Shown: piece by piece, positions 1-7,497 of the stretch
How positions within the stretch are numbered: position 1 is the stretch's first letter
Layout: each line of letters opens with the position of its first letter
Source: Muribaculaceae bacterium
GTDB lineage: Bacteria; Bacteroidota; Bacteroidia; Bacteroidales; Muribaculaceae
Assembly: GCA_009775355.1 (NCBI GenBank)
Contig: VSPN01000098.1
Coordinates: 1 to 12,161 of the forward strand
DNA length: 12,161 bases
Direction of reading: 5' to 3'
Notes under the pieces: generated by a model
What the model was told of the DNA's origin: nothing
The model's database searches: none
Seen by the model: the letters and a program-made list of their open reading frames with translations, nothing else
Position numbers and translations under genes: made by a program

Positions 1-113
1 AAACTCCATGAAAGAAAAAGCACCATTTGTATAATACACTATATCAGTGTAATATAAGCGGTATTTCAATGTAATAGGAAGTAATCACATTAGTTCTGTT
101 CTGGGCACCACAA

Positions 114-166
114 AAGCGGCTTAACAAAGTGTAAATCACCAAGTTAAGTCGCTTCTTTTATTTTAT
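114..166 (+). terminator. Rho-independent terminator reading rightward
   Basis: A 12-base arm at 114-125 (AAGCGGCTTAAC) pairs with 143-154 (GTTAAGTCGCTT), with one G-T wobble and a 17-nt loop. A T-rich tail follows at 155-166. The wobble pair is favourable only in plus-strand RNA; in the complement it becomes a C-A mismatch. This and the T tract point to termination of a plus-strand transcript entering from left of the window. The opposite side carries a short T run too, so weak bidirectional action is possible. Confidence 0.7.
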
Positions 167-191
167 ACAGGCAAAATTTAAATATTGCCTA

Positions 192-228
192 CGGCGAGCT
201 GAAAGTTCCGCGTAACTTTTGGCCGCCG
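192..228 (+). repeat. Bulged hairpin of unknown role
   Basis: CGGCG at 192-196 pairs with CGCCG at 224-228, and GCTGAAAGTT (198-207) pairs with AACTTTTGGC (214-223) around a CCGCGT loop. One A at 197 is bulged. Two of the pairs are G-T wobbles that survive only in plus-strand RNA. The block is visibly more GC-rich than its surroundings. It lies past the plus-strand terminator and before the end of the minus-strand genes. It may be a second transcript end, an attachment-site arm or a small dispersed repeat; the sequence does not decide. Confidence 0.45.
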
Positions 229-264
229 ATACGCGTAGACGACATTAGGGAGTAGCCTGATTTC

Positions 265-293
265 TCAGTCCGTGAGTCTGGCTCACGGACTGA
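265..293 (-). terminator. Hairpin after the last minus-strand gene
   Basis: A perfect 12-bp inverted repeat (265-276 and 282-293, arm TCAGTCCGTGAG) with a 5-nt loop lies 11 nt beyond the stop codon of the distal DUF3791 gene. Its place suggests the 3' end of the minus-strand operon. No real T run follows it on the minus strand (GAAATC), so it may protect the RNA end or terminate inefficiently. With the two hairpins to its left it accounts for most of the gene-free 1-304 stretch. I see no supported gene in that stretch. Confidence 0.5.
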
Positions 294-304
294 AATTTCT
301 CTCG

Positions 305-511
305 TCATTGCGTCTCTCTCAGTTCCGCTATCAATTCTTCAAGGATATAATCGTCGCTCATGAGCTGCAGACCATATTTCGGGTCTGTCATCTGCTCATA
401 TACCTTTGTGCTGTAATAAAGGTCAAGAGCGCGCTCCGGCGATATTTTCAGAGCATCAGCCAAGAGCATTATTATTCGGCTTTGCTTACGCCATAGTACA
501 TTGTCTCTCAT
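305..511 (-). CDS. DUF3791-family small protein (distal copy)
   Basis: A 68-aa soluble protein. The segment SRIIMLLADALKISPERALD (residues 11-30), followed by a Y-Y-S-T-K stretch and the later GLQLMSDDYILEEL, has the pattern I associate with DUF3791 proteins: a short helical region around an ISPERALDLxYSTK core and a C-terminal MSDxYI motif. The start is 13 nt after the stop of the DUF3990 gene, so it is very likely co-translated with it. Proteins of this kind are commonly encoded next to DUF3990 proteins; an antitoxin or partner role is inferred from that pairing, not shown here. It differs clearly in sequence from the proximal DUF3791 copy at 1022-1252, so it is not a recent duplicate. The family call is from recalled sequence pattern. 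Confidence 0.72.
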   Translation of the reverse strand: MRDNVLWRKQSRIIMLLADALKISPERALDLYYSTKVYEQMTDPKYGLQLMSDDYILEELIAELRETQ

Positions 512-524
512 CCGTTATATCCAT

Positions 525-1025
525 TTATTCCGGCACAACCTCCGAATTTTTGAATGTCAAAAACTTGTCTATTATCTCCTGATTGAGTATGCAGATCTGA
601 TGATTTATTCTCTTATAACGCAACTGACCAAGTGCCTGTTCAGCCGTGATAATTCCGTTTTCGTAGTCCTCAACTGTGTCGATTACGTTATCGTTTGCCA
701 CACCACCCTCTACTATATCATACTGTTTCTGCATCTCACCTCCACGCCGACAGTCAATCACATACTCAAGCCATTCGAGATTGTATGAGTCAAATACCTT
801 GACACGAAAACCACCGTTTTTTACCGATGAGTAATCCAACGTATATGCCGATACAATAGGCTTGGTGTTTCTGCCTTTTCTTTCCGCTATTGTTTCAGCC
901 CACGCTTTTGCTTGATTATGCAGATTGGTGAGGTAGAAACCCTGTCCGAAGTCTACTTTCTTTCTGCCCAATCCAACCAATGGCGATGGCACAGCTATGT
1001 ATGAACCGTGATAAAGTGTTATCAT
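525..1025 (-). CDS. DUF3990 protein, ADP-ribosyltransferase-like putative toxin
   Basis: A 166-aa protein with no signal peptide or membrane segment. It opens with MITLYHGS (YHGS at residues 5-8) and has DFGQGFYLT at 25-33. Those two blocks are the usual first motifs of the DUF3990 family, which belongs to the ADP-ribosyltransferase-like superfamily: His in the first motif, and a G-x-Y-x-T strand that shapes the NAD pocket. Further conserved-looking blocks are EWLEYVIDCR (84-93), DIVEGGVANDNV (103-114) and RYKRINHQICILNQEII (136-152); the last probably carries the third motif (NHQ). The start codon overlaps the stop of the upstream DUF3791 gene by 4 nt (ATGA arrangement), and a second DUF3791 gene follows after 13 nt. 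The three-gene context suggests a toxin-antitoxin unit in which this is the modifying enzyme. The target is unknown, and ADP-ribosylation itself is inferred from fold membership. Confidence 0.78.
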   Translation of the reverse strand: MITLYHGSYIAVPSPLVGLGRKKVDFGQGFYLTNLHNQAKAWAETIAERKGRNTKPIVSAYTLDYSSVKNGGFRVKVFDSYNLEWLEYVIDCRRGGEMQKQYDIVEGGVANDNVIDTVEDYENGIITAEQALGQLRYKRINHQICILNQEIIDKFLTFKNSEVVPE

Positions 1026-1252
1026 AATCCGGCCTCCCAGTTTAGAAGTGTCTCGCTAATGTCATCGGCAACCCAATCGAGACTTTGCGTATGAAGTTCC
1101 TCATACCTTTTTATAAGCCTGTTGTGGATTAAGTCTTGTTTACTCAATCGGTCGTGCATCTCCTTTCCGGAGATACCCAGTTTACGTGCACCGCTCTCAA
1201 TCGCCATTACAGCGAAATGAATCCGGCGGTATATGTCGTTGTTTGTATCCAT
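1022..1252 (-). CDS. DUF3791-family small protein (proximal copy)
   Basis: A 76-aa soluble, mostly helical protein. It shows the layout of the other branch of DUF3791 proteins: an N-terminal helix (IHFAVMAIESGARKLGISG, residues 11-29), a central YEELHTQS block and a C-terminal VADDISETLLNW tail. In these families the latter ends resemble the Y-x-x-LH-x-Q and (V/I)-x-DI segments. Its stop overlaps the start of the DUF3990 gene by 4 nt, so translation is coupled. I infer a neutralising or regulatory partner for the DUF3990 protein. The start lies only 7 nt after the premature stop of the BRO-N remnant, so the cassette may be expressed from the upstream operon. I see no clear promoter box of its own. 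Confidence 0.72.
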   Translation of the reverse strand: MDTNNDIYRRIHFAVMAIESGARKLGISGKEMHDRLSKQDLIHNRLIKRYEELHTQSLDWVADDISETLLNWEAGL

Positions 1253-1259
1253 TTGTATA

Positions 1260-1490
1260 TTATATTCGTTGATTGTTGAATTTGAACCCGGGAGTGGGAC
1301 TCACGAGTTGAACACCATGCCCTAACCTACGTTTAAGCCAACGCCAATAGTTTCCGGCCTTCGTATAGTCCGGCTCATCATTGATAGCCCGCACCACATC
1401 AGTAGCCGAAAACCACCAGCAGCTATTCTCGTCATCCCAGACCGCTCTCACCTCGCGGTCATTGAAAAACCGTATCGACTTCTTACTCAT
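1260..1490 (-). pseudogene. Truncated BRO-N domain protein
   Basis: The 76 residues match the start of BRO-N/prophage-antirepressor-like proteins: IRFFNDREVRAVWDDE (residues 6-21), WWFSATDVVRAIND (25-38), then YWRWLKRRLGHG (48-59). In complete relatives the text continues through a LVS-x-T-x-x-FK-like block into a longer domain of at least 100 residues. Here it ends shortly after GFKF with an unrelated NNQRI tail and a TAA, 7 nt before the next gene. I read this as a gene whose 3' part was lost when the DUF3791/DUF3990 cassette arrived. The fragment may still be translated; the BRO-N domain is a DNA-binding module, so a short regulator cannot be excluded. The ATG is 33 nt after the AbiH stop. 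Confidence 0.65.
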
Positions 1491-1523
1491 TATTCACAAT
1501 TAAACAACCCATCGATTTTGCTT

Positions 1524-2525
1524 TTACCATTCCCATTTATTACGTGGGTTACGTCCGACAATTATTGATGGCATAGGTTTTAGATTCTCAAGGAATGAAT
1601 TATAATTATTTCGGGCAGTTGCATCCCATTCAATTTCATGAACTGGGATAATTCTGAATTCAAGACCGTTATTTATTTTTTCTCTTGACAACCCCATCGC
1701 CCTGAGATTTCGTTGAATTGATTTGACAGAATTTTCATCATACGTGATTATTGAGAAACGAGGTTTCCGTTTAGCTGTGATTACAGAACTTAATTGCTCT
1801 AAAAATGGCTTAAAGTATATGCCGTCAATTTGGCCAAAAGATAATCCATAAACAATTATATCATCTGCATCAAGCAAATCATTTGCCAAATTGTGCGGTT
1901 CAATCTTATCGCATTTGAACATGAAATCATATTCTTGCGGAAGATTTAGATCTTCATTAAAACCTAACACTATATTTTTATCATTTAGCGAACCATGCAT
2001 ATATTTAATTTGGGGCATCTCATTTTCTGAATAACCTGCAAATTTGCTAAAAATATAAGTTGGATTGGTATAGTTGAATGTGTAGATGAGGTTAAAACCT
2101 CCGTTTCCCCTTATAACCTTAAGGATTTCAGTAGGTATCGTAATGTCAATGTCGTGATTACGCCTATGAGGATAAACAGCGGACAGATAGGTTTGAAGTT
2201 GATAGACAAGAGAATTATAGCTACGTTCATCCTCTTGCACAAGTCCTGTATTAATCTGTATGCCCTTTTTAGAATTTACATAGTTCCATAATTCTCCTTC
2301 AATGTCAATCCATCGAATTCTCCCTAACTCATCTTTATGAGCTTGAACAAAATTGTAGAAATGGTGATGGAGTGATTCAGTTAGATATTTGCCACTCGGC
2401 GGTTCATTAAACGGCCAAAAGCTATAGTCTTTACCAGCTCGAACATTTACAAAATTTGCATACGAAGTCCAAAATCCAAAGGCAAGGTCGAATCCATTAC
2501 CTAAAATCAAAAGTTTCTTTCCCAT
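1524..2525 (-). CDS. AbiH-family abortive infection protein
   Basis: A 333-aa soluble protein. The N terminus LLILGNGFDLAFGFWTSYAN (residues 5-24) is the signature of the AbiH family, whose usual form is GNGFDLAHGLxTxY; here the expected His is Phe16. Further family marks are WIDIEGELW (72-80), TFNYTNP (149-155), YMHGS (175-179), VLGFNEDL (186-193) and a C-terminal YGLSFGQIDGIYF (226-238) that resembles the SIR2-like GHSLGxxDxxYF segment. AbiH was first described as a lactococcal phage-resistance protein; its biochemical activity is unsettled. The fold marks suggest a Rossmann-like nucleotide-binding protein (inference). It starts 12 nt after the hsdR stop, so it is probably the next gene of the restriction operon. 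It is AT-richer than hsdR (about 35 % GC in a sampled line), consistent with separate acquisition. Confidence 0.85.
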   Translation of the reverse strand: MGKKLLILGNGFDLAFGFWTSYANFVNVRAGKDYSFWPFNEPPSGKYLTESLHHHFYNFVQAHKDELGRIRWIDIEGELWNYVNSKKGIQINTGLVQEDERSYNSLVYQLQTYLSAVYPHRRNHDIDITIPTEILKVIRGNGGFNLIYTFNYTNPTYIFSKFAGYSENEMPQIKYMHGSLNDKNIVLGFNEDLNLPQEYDFMFKCDKIEPHNLANDLLDADDIIVYGLSFGQIDGIYFKPFLEQLSSVITAKRKPRFSIITYDENSVKSIQRNLRAMGLSREKINNGLEFRIIPVHEIEWDATARNNYNSFLENLKPMPSIIVGRNPRNKWEW

Positions 2526-2537
2526 GGTATTATGATT

Positions 2538-5500
2538 TTATGGTTCTGCGGCTATTGAGATTGAGTCATCTGAAAATGTTGAGTATGGATGCGGCGAAGA
2601 ATGACGCTTGAAGTTTTCCGCCTGCTCGAGAATTTCCTTGTAGACTTCATCTCGTATTTTGGGCGGATAGCCTGCGCGGGCAAGGAGAACTATGACATTC
2701 ATCTTCAGCGTTGCACGCAGGTCTGCGCGGTTAAGCCAATCCTCTACGTCGCTTTGCTCCTCAACCATTGTCTTGATTGCTTTGGCGAGCTCGGTCAGCT
2801 TTTCATCGGGGAAGTTCTCGACAAAGTCATATTTCACAGCAACAGCTTTCAGGATATCAAAGAAAGCTTTTTCGGCCAGTGAGAGTCCGATGGCATCACC
2901 AGAACTACGTTCTCCGACTACTTCCTCCATCAGTCTCACCATCTCGCCGACAACATCATCAATAACGTCGTTGGCAAGCGCAGCATCATCGGAGCGGTCG
3001 TTATACTTCTTTACGATATCTTCAAGGCGCTTTGTGAAGTCAACTCCTTTCTGCTTGTTCACTTTGCGCAGTGACTCAATAACCTGTTTGAGAAGCTGCT
3101 CCATCAGTTTGACCTTTGTATTCTTGTAAGGTATCTGATTGATGCGCTTCATATAGTCCGACGACAGCAAATCAATCTCTTCATCCGAGGCAACACCAAT
3201 CTTAGCAATCTCTTTCACTGTGTCAGATACGAGAGCATCTTTCAACATCTCTGCAACACGCTTGTTCATCCTGACAGCATCCGGAGCATTGCCCTTGGTA
3301 AGCTTAGAGATAATGCTTCGTATGGCAAGGAAGAAATGAATGTCATTGATTTCAGTATCGCTCAATCGGTCGGAATTGCAGCAGATATCGTATGCGCCTT
3401 TCATCTTCTTGACATGACGCATAAAGCGTGTCTCCTCCGCCTTTGTCTTCTGGACATATTCCGCTGCCTTATTCAGCACATCAAGCTGCTGCAGTGGAGT
3501 GCCGGTAAAGTAAATCGACCAGTCAAATCTGTTGAACATGCGGCGAATGATATCAAGCTCATCTTTGACAACCTTTACTGCCTCCTCTATGGTTTCAAGA
3601 TCGGGACCGTCAACATCTCCGTTGCCACCATACTGGTGCAAAGCCTCGTTCATCTGCCGTTTGATTCCGAGATAATCCACAACAAGACCTCTCTCTTTGC
3701 CGGGATATACACGGTTCACTCGCGATATGGTCTGAATCAAGGTGTGCATCTGGAGCGGTTTGAAACAATACATTGTGTCAAGGCTCGGAACGTCGAAGCC
3801 GGTTATCCACATGTCCACGACAATAGCAATCTTGAAATTGCTTTTCTCTTCCTTGAACTGCTTGTCAAGAGTTTTGCGGTATTCATCGTTACCAAGGTGG
3901 TTATATAGTTCTTCGCTATCCTCATCCTTGTTGCGTGTGATGACCATAGCCATGCGTGGCATTGGCTTTATCTGCTCACGCTCTTTGTCCGTAAGCGTTT
4001 CTCCGGCCACACATTCCTTTACCTCTTCCCATTCCGGACGAATGCGTATGATTGCCTGATAGAGATTCCATGCTATGCTGCGGTTGCTGCACACAATCAT
4101 AGCCTTTCCGAGCACTGTAGAAGCTTCTTCTACCCTGCGCTCGTAATGCTCAACAATATCCTTGGCGATATTGCCCAAAAGCTCCGGGTCGTTGAGGATT
4201 ACATCTATGCGGGTCATTCGCTTCTTGCTTTCCTCTATCTGATACTCACTGGCTCCTTCGTCCTTACACTCCGAGTAGTATTTCTCAATCTCCTTGACTT
4301 TTGCGGAATCAATCATCACTTTGGCAGCTCGACCCTCATAGACAATCTTGCGGGTAATTTCGTCAGCTACCGCCTCAGTCATTGTATACCGGTCTACTAT
4401 CGGGCCGAATACATCGAGGGTGTTATCGAGCGGGGTACCTGTAAAGCCGACGTATGTGGCATTAGGCAACGAGTCTCGCAAGTATTTGGCGAAGCCATAC
4501 TTGTGGGTCACTCCCTTCTCGGTAATCTTCGTCTTCATTCCAAGCCCTGCCTGTGAACGGTGGGCTTCATCGGAAATACAGATTATGTTGGCACGATCGC
4601 TCAACAGCCCAGTCCCTTCCTCAAACTTCTGGATAGTCGTGAGGAAGACTCCTCCGGCAGCACGTCCTCGCAATAGCTCTCCAAGTGCTTCGCGACTATT
4701 TGCCTGAGCTATGGTCTTGTCGCCGATATATTTAGTGGCATTGAGAAATGTTTTGGACAACTGGTCGTCAAGGTCAGTGCGGTCTGTTATAAGTACGATA
4801 GTCGGACTACTTAGCTTCTTGGAACGCATAAGCTGCTGTGCCAGGAAGAGCATTGTGTAAGACTTGCCGCAACCGGTAGCTCCGAAATATGTACCGCCTT
4901 TGCCGTCTCCATCTGGATTCAGACGTGAGTGACGGAGGATATTGTTATACAATGCTGTGGTGGCAAAATACTGTGGGTAGCGACACACGATCTTATCCTC
5001 ATCTTTCGGAGTGTCTGGCAGGAAGATGAAGTTATGCACTACATCAATCAGCCTTTCCTTGCGGAACAGGCCATGCATCATGGTAAACATTGAATCGAAA
5101 GCCCCTTCAAGCACAGAATCTGTGGCTTCCGCTTTGTTCCAGCCATAGAAATATTCGTATGGAGCAAAAAGCGATCCCATCTTATTGTTTACTCCATCGC
5201 TTATGACAACGAATGCGTTATAGCGGAACAGTTTGGGAATATCACGACGATAGCGGCGGGTAAGCTGCTTATAGGCATTCTCAATAGTCGTATTCTGCTT
5301 GATGGCGTTCTTAAACTCCAAGACAACAATAGGCAAACCGTTGACAAAGACTATACCATCAGGAATGCGATGATGCTCTCCATCAATGGCAAATTGGTTG
5401 ACGAACTTGAAGATGTTTTTGGTACCCCTGGTTTGCTCATCAAGTTTGAACTCATCATAATTTACGAGATTGATATATAGGTCAGGCAACTTCGGGTCAG

Positions 5501-5786
5501 TACGGCGCAGAGGGAATCCACGCTGAATCATGCGCAGTGCCTCAACATTCTCTGCATAAACTCCACCACCATCGGTAGTTTCAATCTTGGCAATAGCACG
5601 GTTTATCTCATCTTCTGTAATGCCCTGCTCCTTATGATGCTTCCTAAGGAAAGTCCGCAAGTCATCATAGAGAATAACATCACGAGTGTCACGGCTGATA
5701 TTATCGCCATGAACATAGTCGTAGCCCTCTCCCTTGAAGAGCTCGACAAACACCTGCTCCAATTGTGCTTCGTTGAATGCTGCCAT
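2538..5786 (-). CDS. hsdR: Type I restriction enzyme, R (motor/nuclease) subunit
   Basis: A 1082-aa protein, a normal full length for HsdR. The N-terminal nuclease domain has the PD-(D/E)xK pattern: IPDGIVFVNG (residues 141-150, Asp143) and VVLEFKNAIK (154-163, Glu157 and Lys159). The superfamily 2 translocase motor follows: Walker A GATGCGKS at 302-309, DRTDLDDQL at 335-343, the DEAH box at 406-409, TGTP at 449-452, VDMWITGFDVP at 657-667 and QTISRVNR at 685-692. The C-terminal third, helical and charged, is expected to bind the methylase core. With HsdM and HsdS it should form the complex that translocates and cleaves DNA lacking the cognate methylation. All key residues are present. The ATG is 5 nt after the AlbA_2 gene stop. 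A diverged copy of its first 37 codons remains upstream at 7498-7635, so the gene has been separated from its original position after the 143-aa membrane protein gene. Confidence 0.97.
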   Translation of the reverse strand: MAAFNEAQLEQVFVELFKGEGYDYVHGDNISRDTRDVILYDDLRTFLRKHHKEQGITEDEINRAIAKIETTDGGGVYAENVEALRMIQRGFPLRRTDPKLPDLYINLVNYDEFKLDEQTRGTKNIFKFVNQFAIDGEHHRIPDGIVFVNGLPIVVLEFKNAIKQNTTIENAYKQLTRRYRRDIPKLFRYNAFVVISDGVNNKMGSLFAPYEYFYGWNKAEATDSVLEGAFDSMFTMMHGLFRKERLIDVVHNFIFLPDTPKDEDKIVCRYPQYFATTALYNNILRHSRLNPDGDGKGGTYFGATGCGKSYTMLFLAQQLMRSKKLSSPTIVLITDRTDLDDQLSKTFLNATKYIGDKTIAQANSREALGELLRGRAAGGVFLTTIQKFEEGTGLLSDRANIICISDEAHRSQAGLGMKTKITEKGVTHKYGFAKYLRDSLPNATYVGFTGTPLDNTLDVFGPIVDRYTMTEAVADEITRKIVYEGRAAKVMIDSAKVKEIEKYYSECKDEGASEYQIEESKKRMTRIDVILNDPELLGNIAKDIVEHYERRVEEASTVLGKAMIVCSNRSIAWNLYQAIIRIRPEWEEVKECVAGETLTDKEREQIKPMPRMAMVITRNKDEDSEELYNHLGNDEYRKTLDKQFKEEKSNFKIAIVVDMWITGFDVPSLDTMYCFKPLQMHTLIQTISRVNRVYPGKERGLVVDYLGIKRQMNEALHQYGGNGDVDGPDLETIEEAVKVVKDELDIIRRMFNRFDWSIYFTGTPLQQLDVLNKAAEYVQKTKAEETRFMRHVKKMKGAYDICCNSDRLSDTEINDIHFFLAIRSIISKLTKGNAPDAVRMNKRVAEMLKDALVSDTVKEIAKIGVASDEEIDLLSSDYMKRINQIPYKNTKVKLMEQLLKQVIESLRKVNKQKGVDFTKRLEDIVKKYNDRSDDAALANDVIDDVVGEMVRLMEEVVGERSSGDAIGLSLAEKAFFDILKAVAVKYDFVENFPDEKLTELAKAIKTMVEEQSDVEDWLNRADLRATLKMNVIVLLARAGYPPKIRDEVYKEILEQAENFKRHSSPHPYSTFSDDSISIAAEP
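5677..5786. repeat. 110-bp direct repeat, left copy (hsdR start)
   Basis: The first 110 bases of the intact hsdR gene match 7526-7635 in the same orientation with 13 differences and no gap in my hand alignment, about 88 % identity. Similarity stops at the ATG on one side and near codon 37 on the other. The two copies bracket the AlbA_2 gene. Identity this high in DNA, with several amino-acid changes, suggests two alleles of hsdR rather than a fresh duplication. Confidence 0.9.
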
Positions 5787-5791
5787 AGCGA

Positions 5792-7489
5792 CTACGAGTT
5801 GAAAAGTTTATATCCCAGTTGAGTAAGGCGATATGCCTGCTTGGCACTCGTCGGTTTATCAGGATTGGTCATTGAAATGTAACCATTGTCAATTAACGGG
5901 AATAATATTTTACGTTTAAGATCTTTAGTGTTGCCTATATCAAGGCTATGAGCAATGGCATTGGCTGTCATTTCTGACTCTTTTAATAGACATAGCAAGT
6001 CAATTGTATCCATTACCAGCCTTGGTATCATATCTTTGTCCCGAGTCCTCTTCCATACTTGGACAAACATTTGTCCAAGTATTTGTCCAAGTCGATTCTT
6101 GCCAGAGATAATACACTGATTTACAGCATCATTAACTTGAACAATTGATTGTCCAAGTATTTGTCTAAGTTCATCAGAAAGTTCAAAGTTGATATTTGAT
6201 TCTCCACTTTGCACCATCCCTGTAAAATCATCTCGGCAAGGAATGGTCATAAGAAAATAACTGCGGTCATCGTCAGTACCGATGGTAGCAGGCCTTGAAC
6301 CATTTGCGGCCAAATGCTTTTGAATGGTAGGTATCCCTGTAGCGTGTCCTTCAGAAAGATTTAGTTCCTTAAGAAAATCTCCCAAGCGCCGGTTGCGATA
6401 TTTTCTCGTTTTCAATCGTCTCGCTTCTTGTATCATTTTGTCGCTTATCGACCTATCTGGCCCGGAATGGCTCAGGATTTCAACTTTATCCGGTTCTATC
6501 GTGATTTCCACCGGCTCTCGCTCCTGATAATTTCGGTGATACAACGCATTTACCACGGATTCTTCAAACGACTGATAGGGATAGTTAAAAACCTTATCAG
6601 AAATTTCAGAATCAGAGGGTTTTGTTATTCGTTGCTTAATGATGTTGGTTTTAAGATATGAAAGAGTCTCCCTAATCATAAATGGCACAGGACCGGATAT
6701 GCTTGGAGCCTCTATCATGACATCCGGGTTATCTTCACTCCCTTCAGGGAATAATACAATATCAACTCGTGTGACAGGAAAAAACTTATCCGGATGCTCG
6801 CAAAACATCATTGCCGCAACATTCTTTATCATTCGGTCCTCCGTTGGACCAGTTAGAAGCTCCATGGCATCAAGGGTGTCGAGAATTTTATTAGGGTCGA
6901 AAGTTTCAGCCAATTTACTTCCCGTCTTTTTGAGATGTTCATATATCAAAACCGGCGAAATGTCATCTATAGTTATTTTAGCATTTCCCCGCTCATCAAA
7001 TGGAGTATCATCCGCCATATTGAAAAGCTCCTGAAGCAAATCACCTGTAGCTGCAATAGTAGAGGATTTGCTGCGTATGTAATACTTTATCTCACCCTTG
7101 TTCTTTGCCGTCACATTCTCCCATACGCTATATGGACGGTTGTTTCTCGCCGGAGCCCAAATAGCAAGAATATATGTATTGTCAACTTCAACTATTTCGG
7201 CACGTGTGGAATACTCGGGTTTAATCTTAGCATCAAACCCCACCATTTGCTGCATTATTTTATCAGCCTCCTTTATGTCAATACCCTTGACAGGACGCTT
7301 TGCCAGACCATTCTCATCTTGATCTACACCCACAAGAATATAGCCGCCTCCCAGATTCTCGAAATCATTTGCGAAGGCGCAAATAGTTCGGTATATTCGG
7401 GACGGATTCCAATCACTCTTGAACTCTATGCGATTAGACTCTACCTTGCGTTTATTCAGAAGATCTTCAATATTTATAGGGAATGCCAT
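5792..7489 (-). CDS. AlbA_2 (Schlafen-like) domain ATPase with RecG-like C-terminal part
   Basis: A 565-aa soluble protein. The AlbA_2 nucleic-acid-binding domain occupies about residues 10-150: ESNRIEFKSDW (17-27), AFANDFENLGGGYILVGVD (38-56) and YYIRSKSST (136-144) are its typical blocks. A GHKL-type ATP-binding segment follows at about 300-420: FEESVVNALYHRNYQ (308-322), VEILSHSGP (336-344) and RNRRLGDFLKELN (365-377). A flexible LGQ-rich linker (443-478) leads to a C-terminal winged-helix region (about 490-565). Genes of this family are often labelled RecG-like helicase, but no helicase motor is visible. They occur repeatedly inside type I R-M operons, where a regulatory or defence role is suspected, not established. 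The gene is inserted between an hsdR start remnant and the intact hsdR, 8 nt after the first and 5 nt before the second, so it is placed for operon expression. Confidence 0.88.
   Translation of the reverse strand: MAFPINIEDLLNKRKVESNRIEFKSDWNPSRIYRTICAFANDFENLGGGYILVGVDQDENGLAKRPVKGIDIKEADKIMQQMVGFDAKIKPEYSTRAEIVEVDNTYILAIWAPARNNRPYSVWENVTAKNKGEIKYYIRSKSSTIAATGDLLQELFNMADDTPFDERGNAKITIDDISPVLIYEHLKKTGSKLAETFDPNKILDTLDAMELLTGPTEDRMIKNVAAMMFCEHPDKFFPVTRVDIVLFPEGSEDNPDVMIEAPSISGPVPFMIRETLSYLKTNIIKQRITKPSDSEISDKVFNYPYQSFEESVVNALYHRNYQEREPVEITIEPDKVEILSHSGPDRSISDKMIQEARRLKTRKYRNRRLGDFLKELNLSEGHATGIPTIQKHLAANGSRPATIGTDDDRSYFLMTIPCRDDFTGMVQSGESNINFELSDELRQILGQSIVQVNDAVNQCIISGKNRLGQILGQMFVQVWKRTRDKDMIPRLVMDTIDLLCLLKESEMTANAIAHSLDIGNTKDLKRKILFPLIDNGYISMTNPDKPTSAKQAYRLTQLGYKLFNS
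6057..6170. repeat. Palindrome and 22-bp direct repeats in the AlbA_2 linker
   Basis: Positions 6057-6080 form a palindrome with perfect 11-base arms (ACTTGGACAAA / TTTGTCCAAGT) and a 2-nt centre. TTGTCCAAGTATTTGTC plus C/T and CAAGT or TAAGT make a 22-bp unit at 6071-6092 that returns at 6149-6170 with one mismatch. On the coding strand these units give the LGQ(I/M) peptide motifs of the linker between the ATPase part and the winged helix. Such short repeats can expand or contract in steps of codons. Confidence 0.8.
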
Positions 7490-7497
7490 ATTTTATT

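Noticed and set aside
1..33. Possible C-terminal end of a plus-strand gene (NSMKEKAPFV then TAA)
   Set aside because: Ten codons are too few to support a gene; the plus-strand terminator at 114-166 makes an upstream plus-strand gene likely, but its end cannot be fixed.
36..50. Short inverted repeat ACACT / AGTGT around 5 nt
   Set aside because: A 5-6 bp stem in AT-rich DNA is expected by chance and has no context.
88..110. Piece resembling a tRNA 3' end (TTCTG...GGGCACCA)
   Set aside because: No T-loop consensus, anticodon stem or matching acceptor arm is present, so a tRNA or tRNA-derived attachment site is not supported.
2589..4707. Several plus-strand open frames of 60-190 codons opposite hsdR
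   Set aside because: They are antisense shadows of the well-supported hsdR gene, with no domain or motif.
5792..7489. Naming the AlbA_2 gene a RecG-type DNA helicase
   Set aside because: Only the C-terminal GHKL-like part resembles proteins labelled that way; no superfamily 2 helicase motifs are present.
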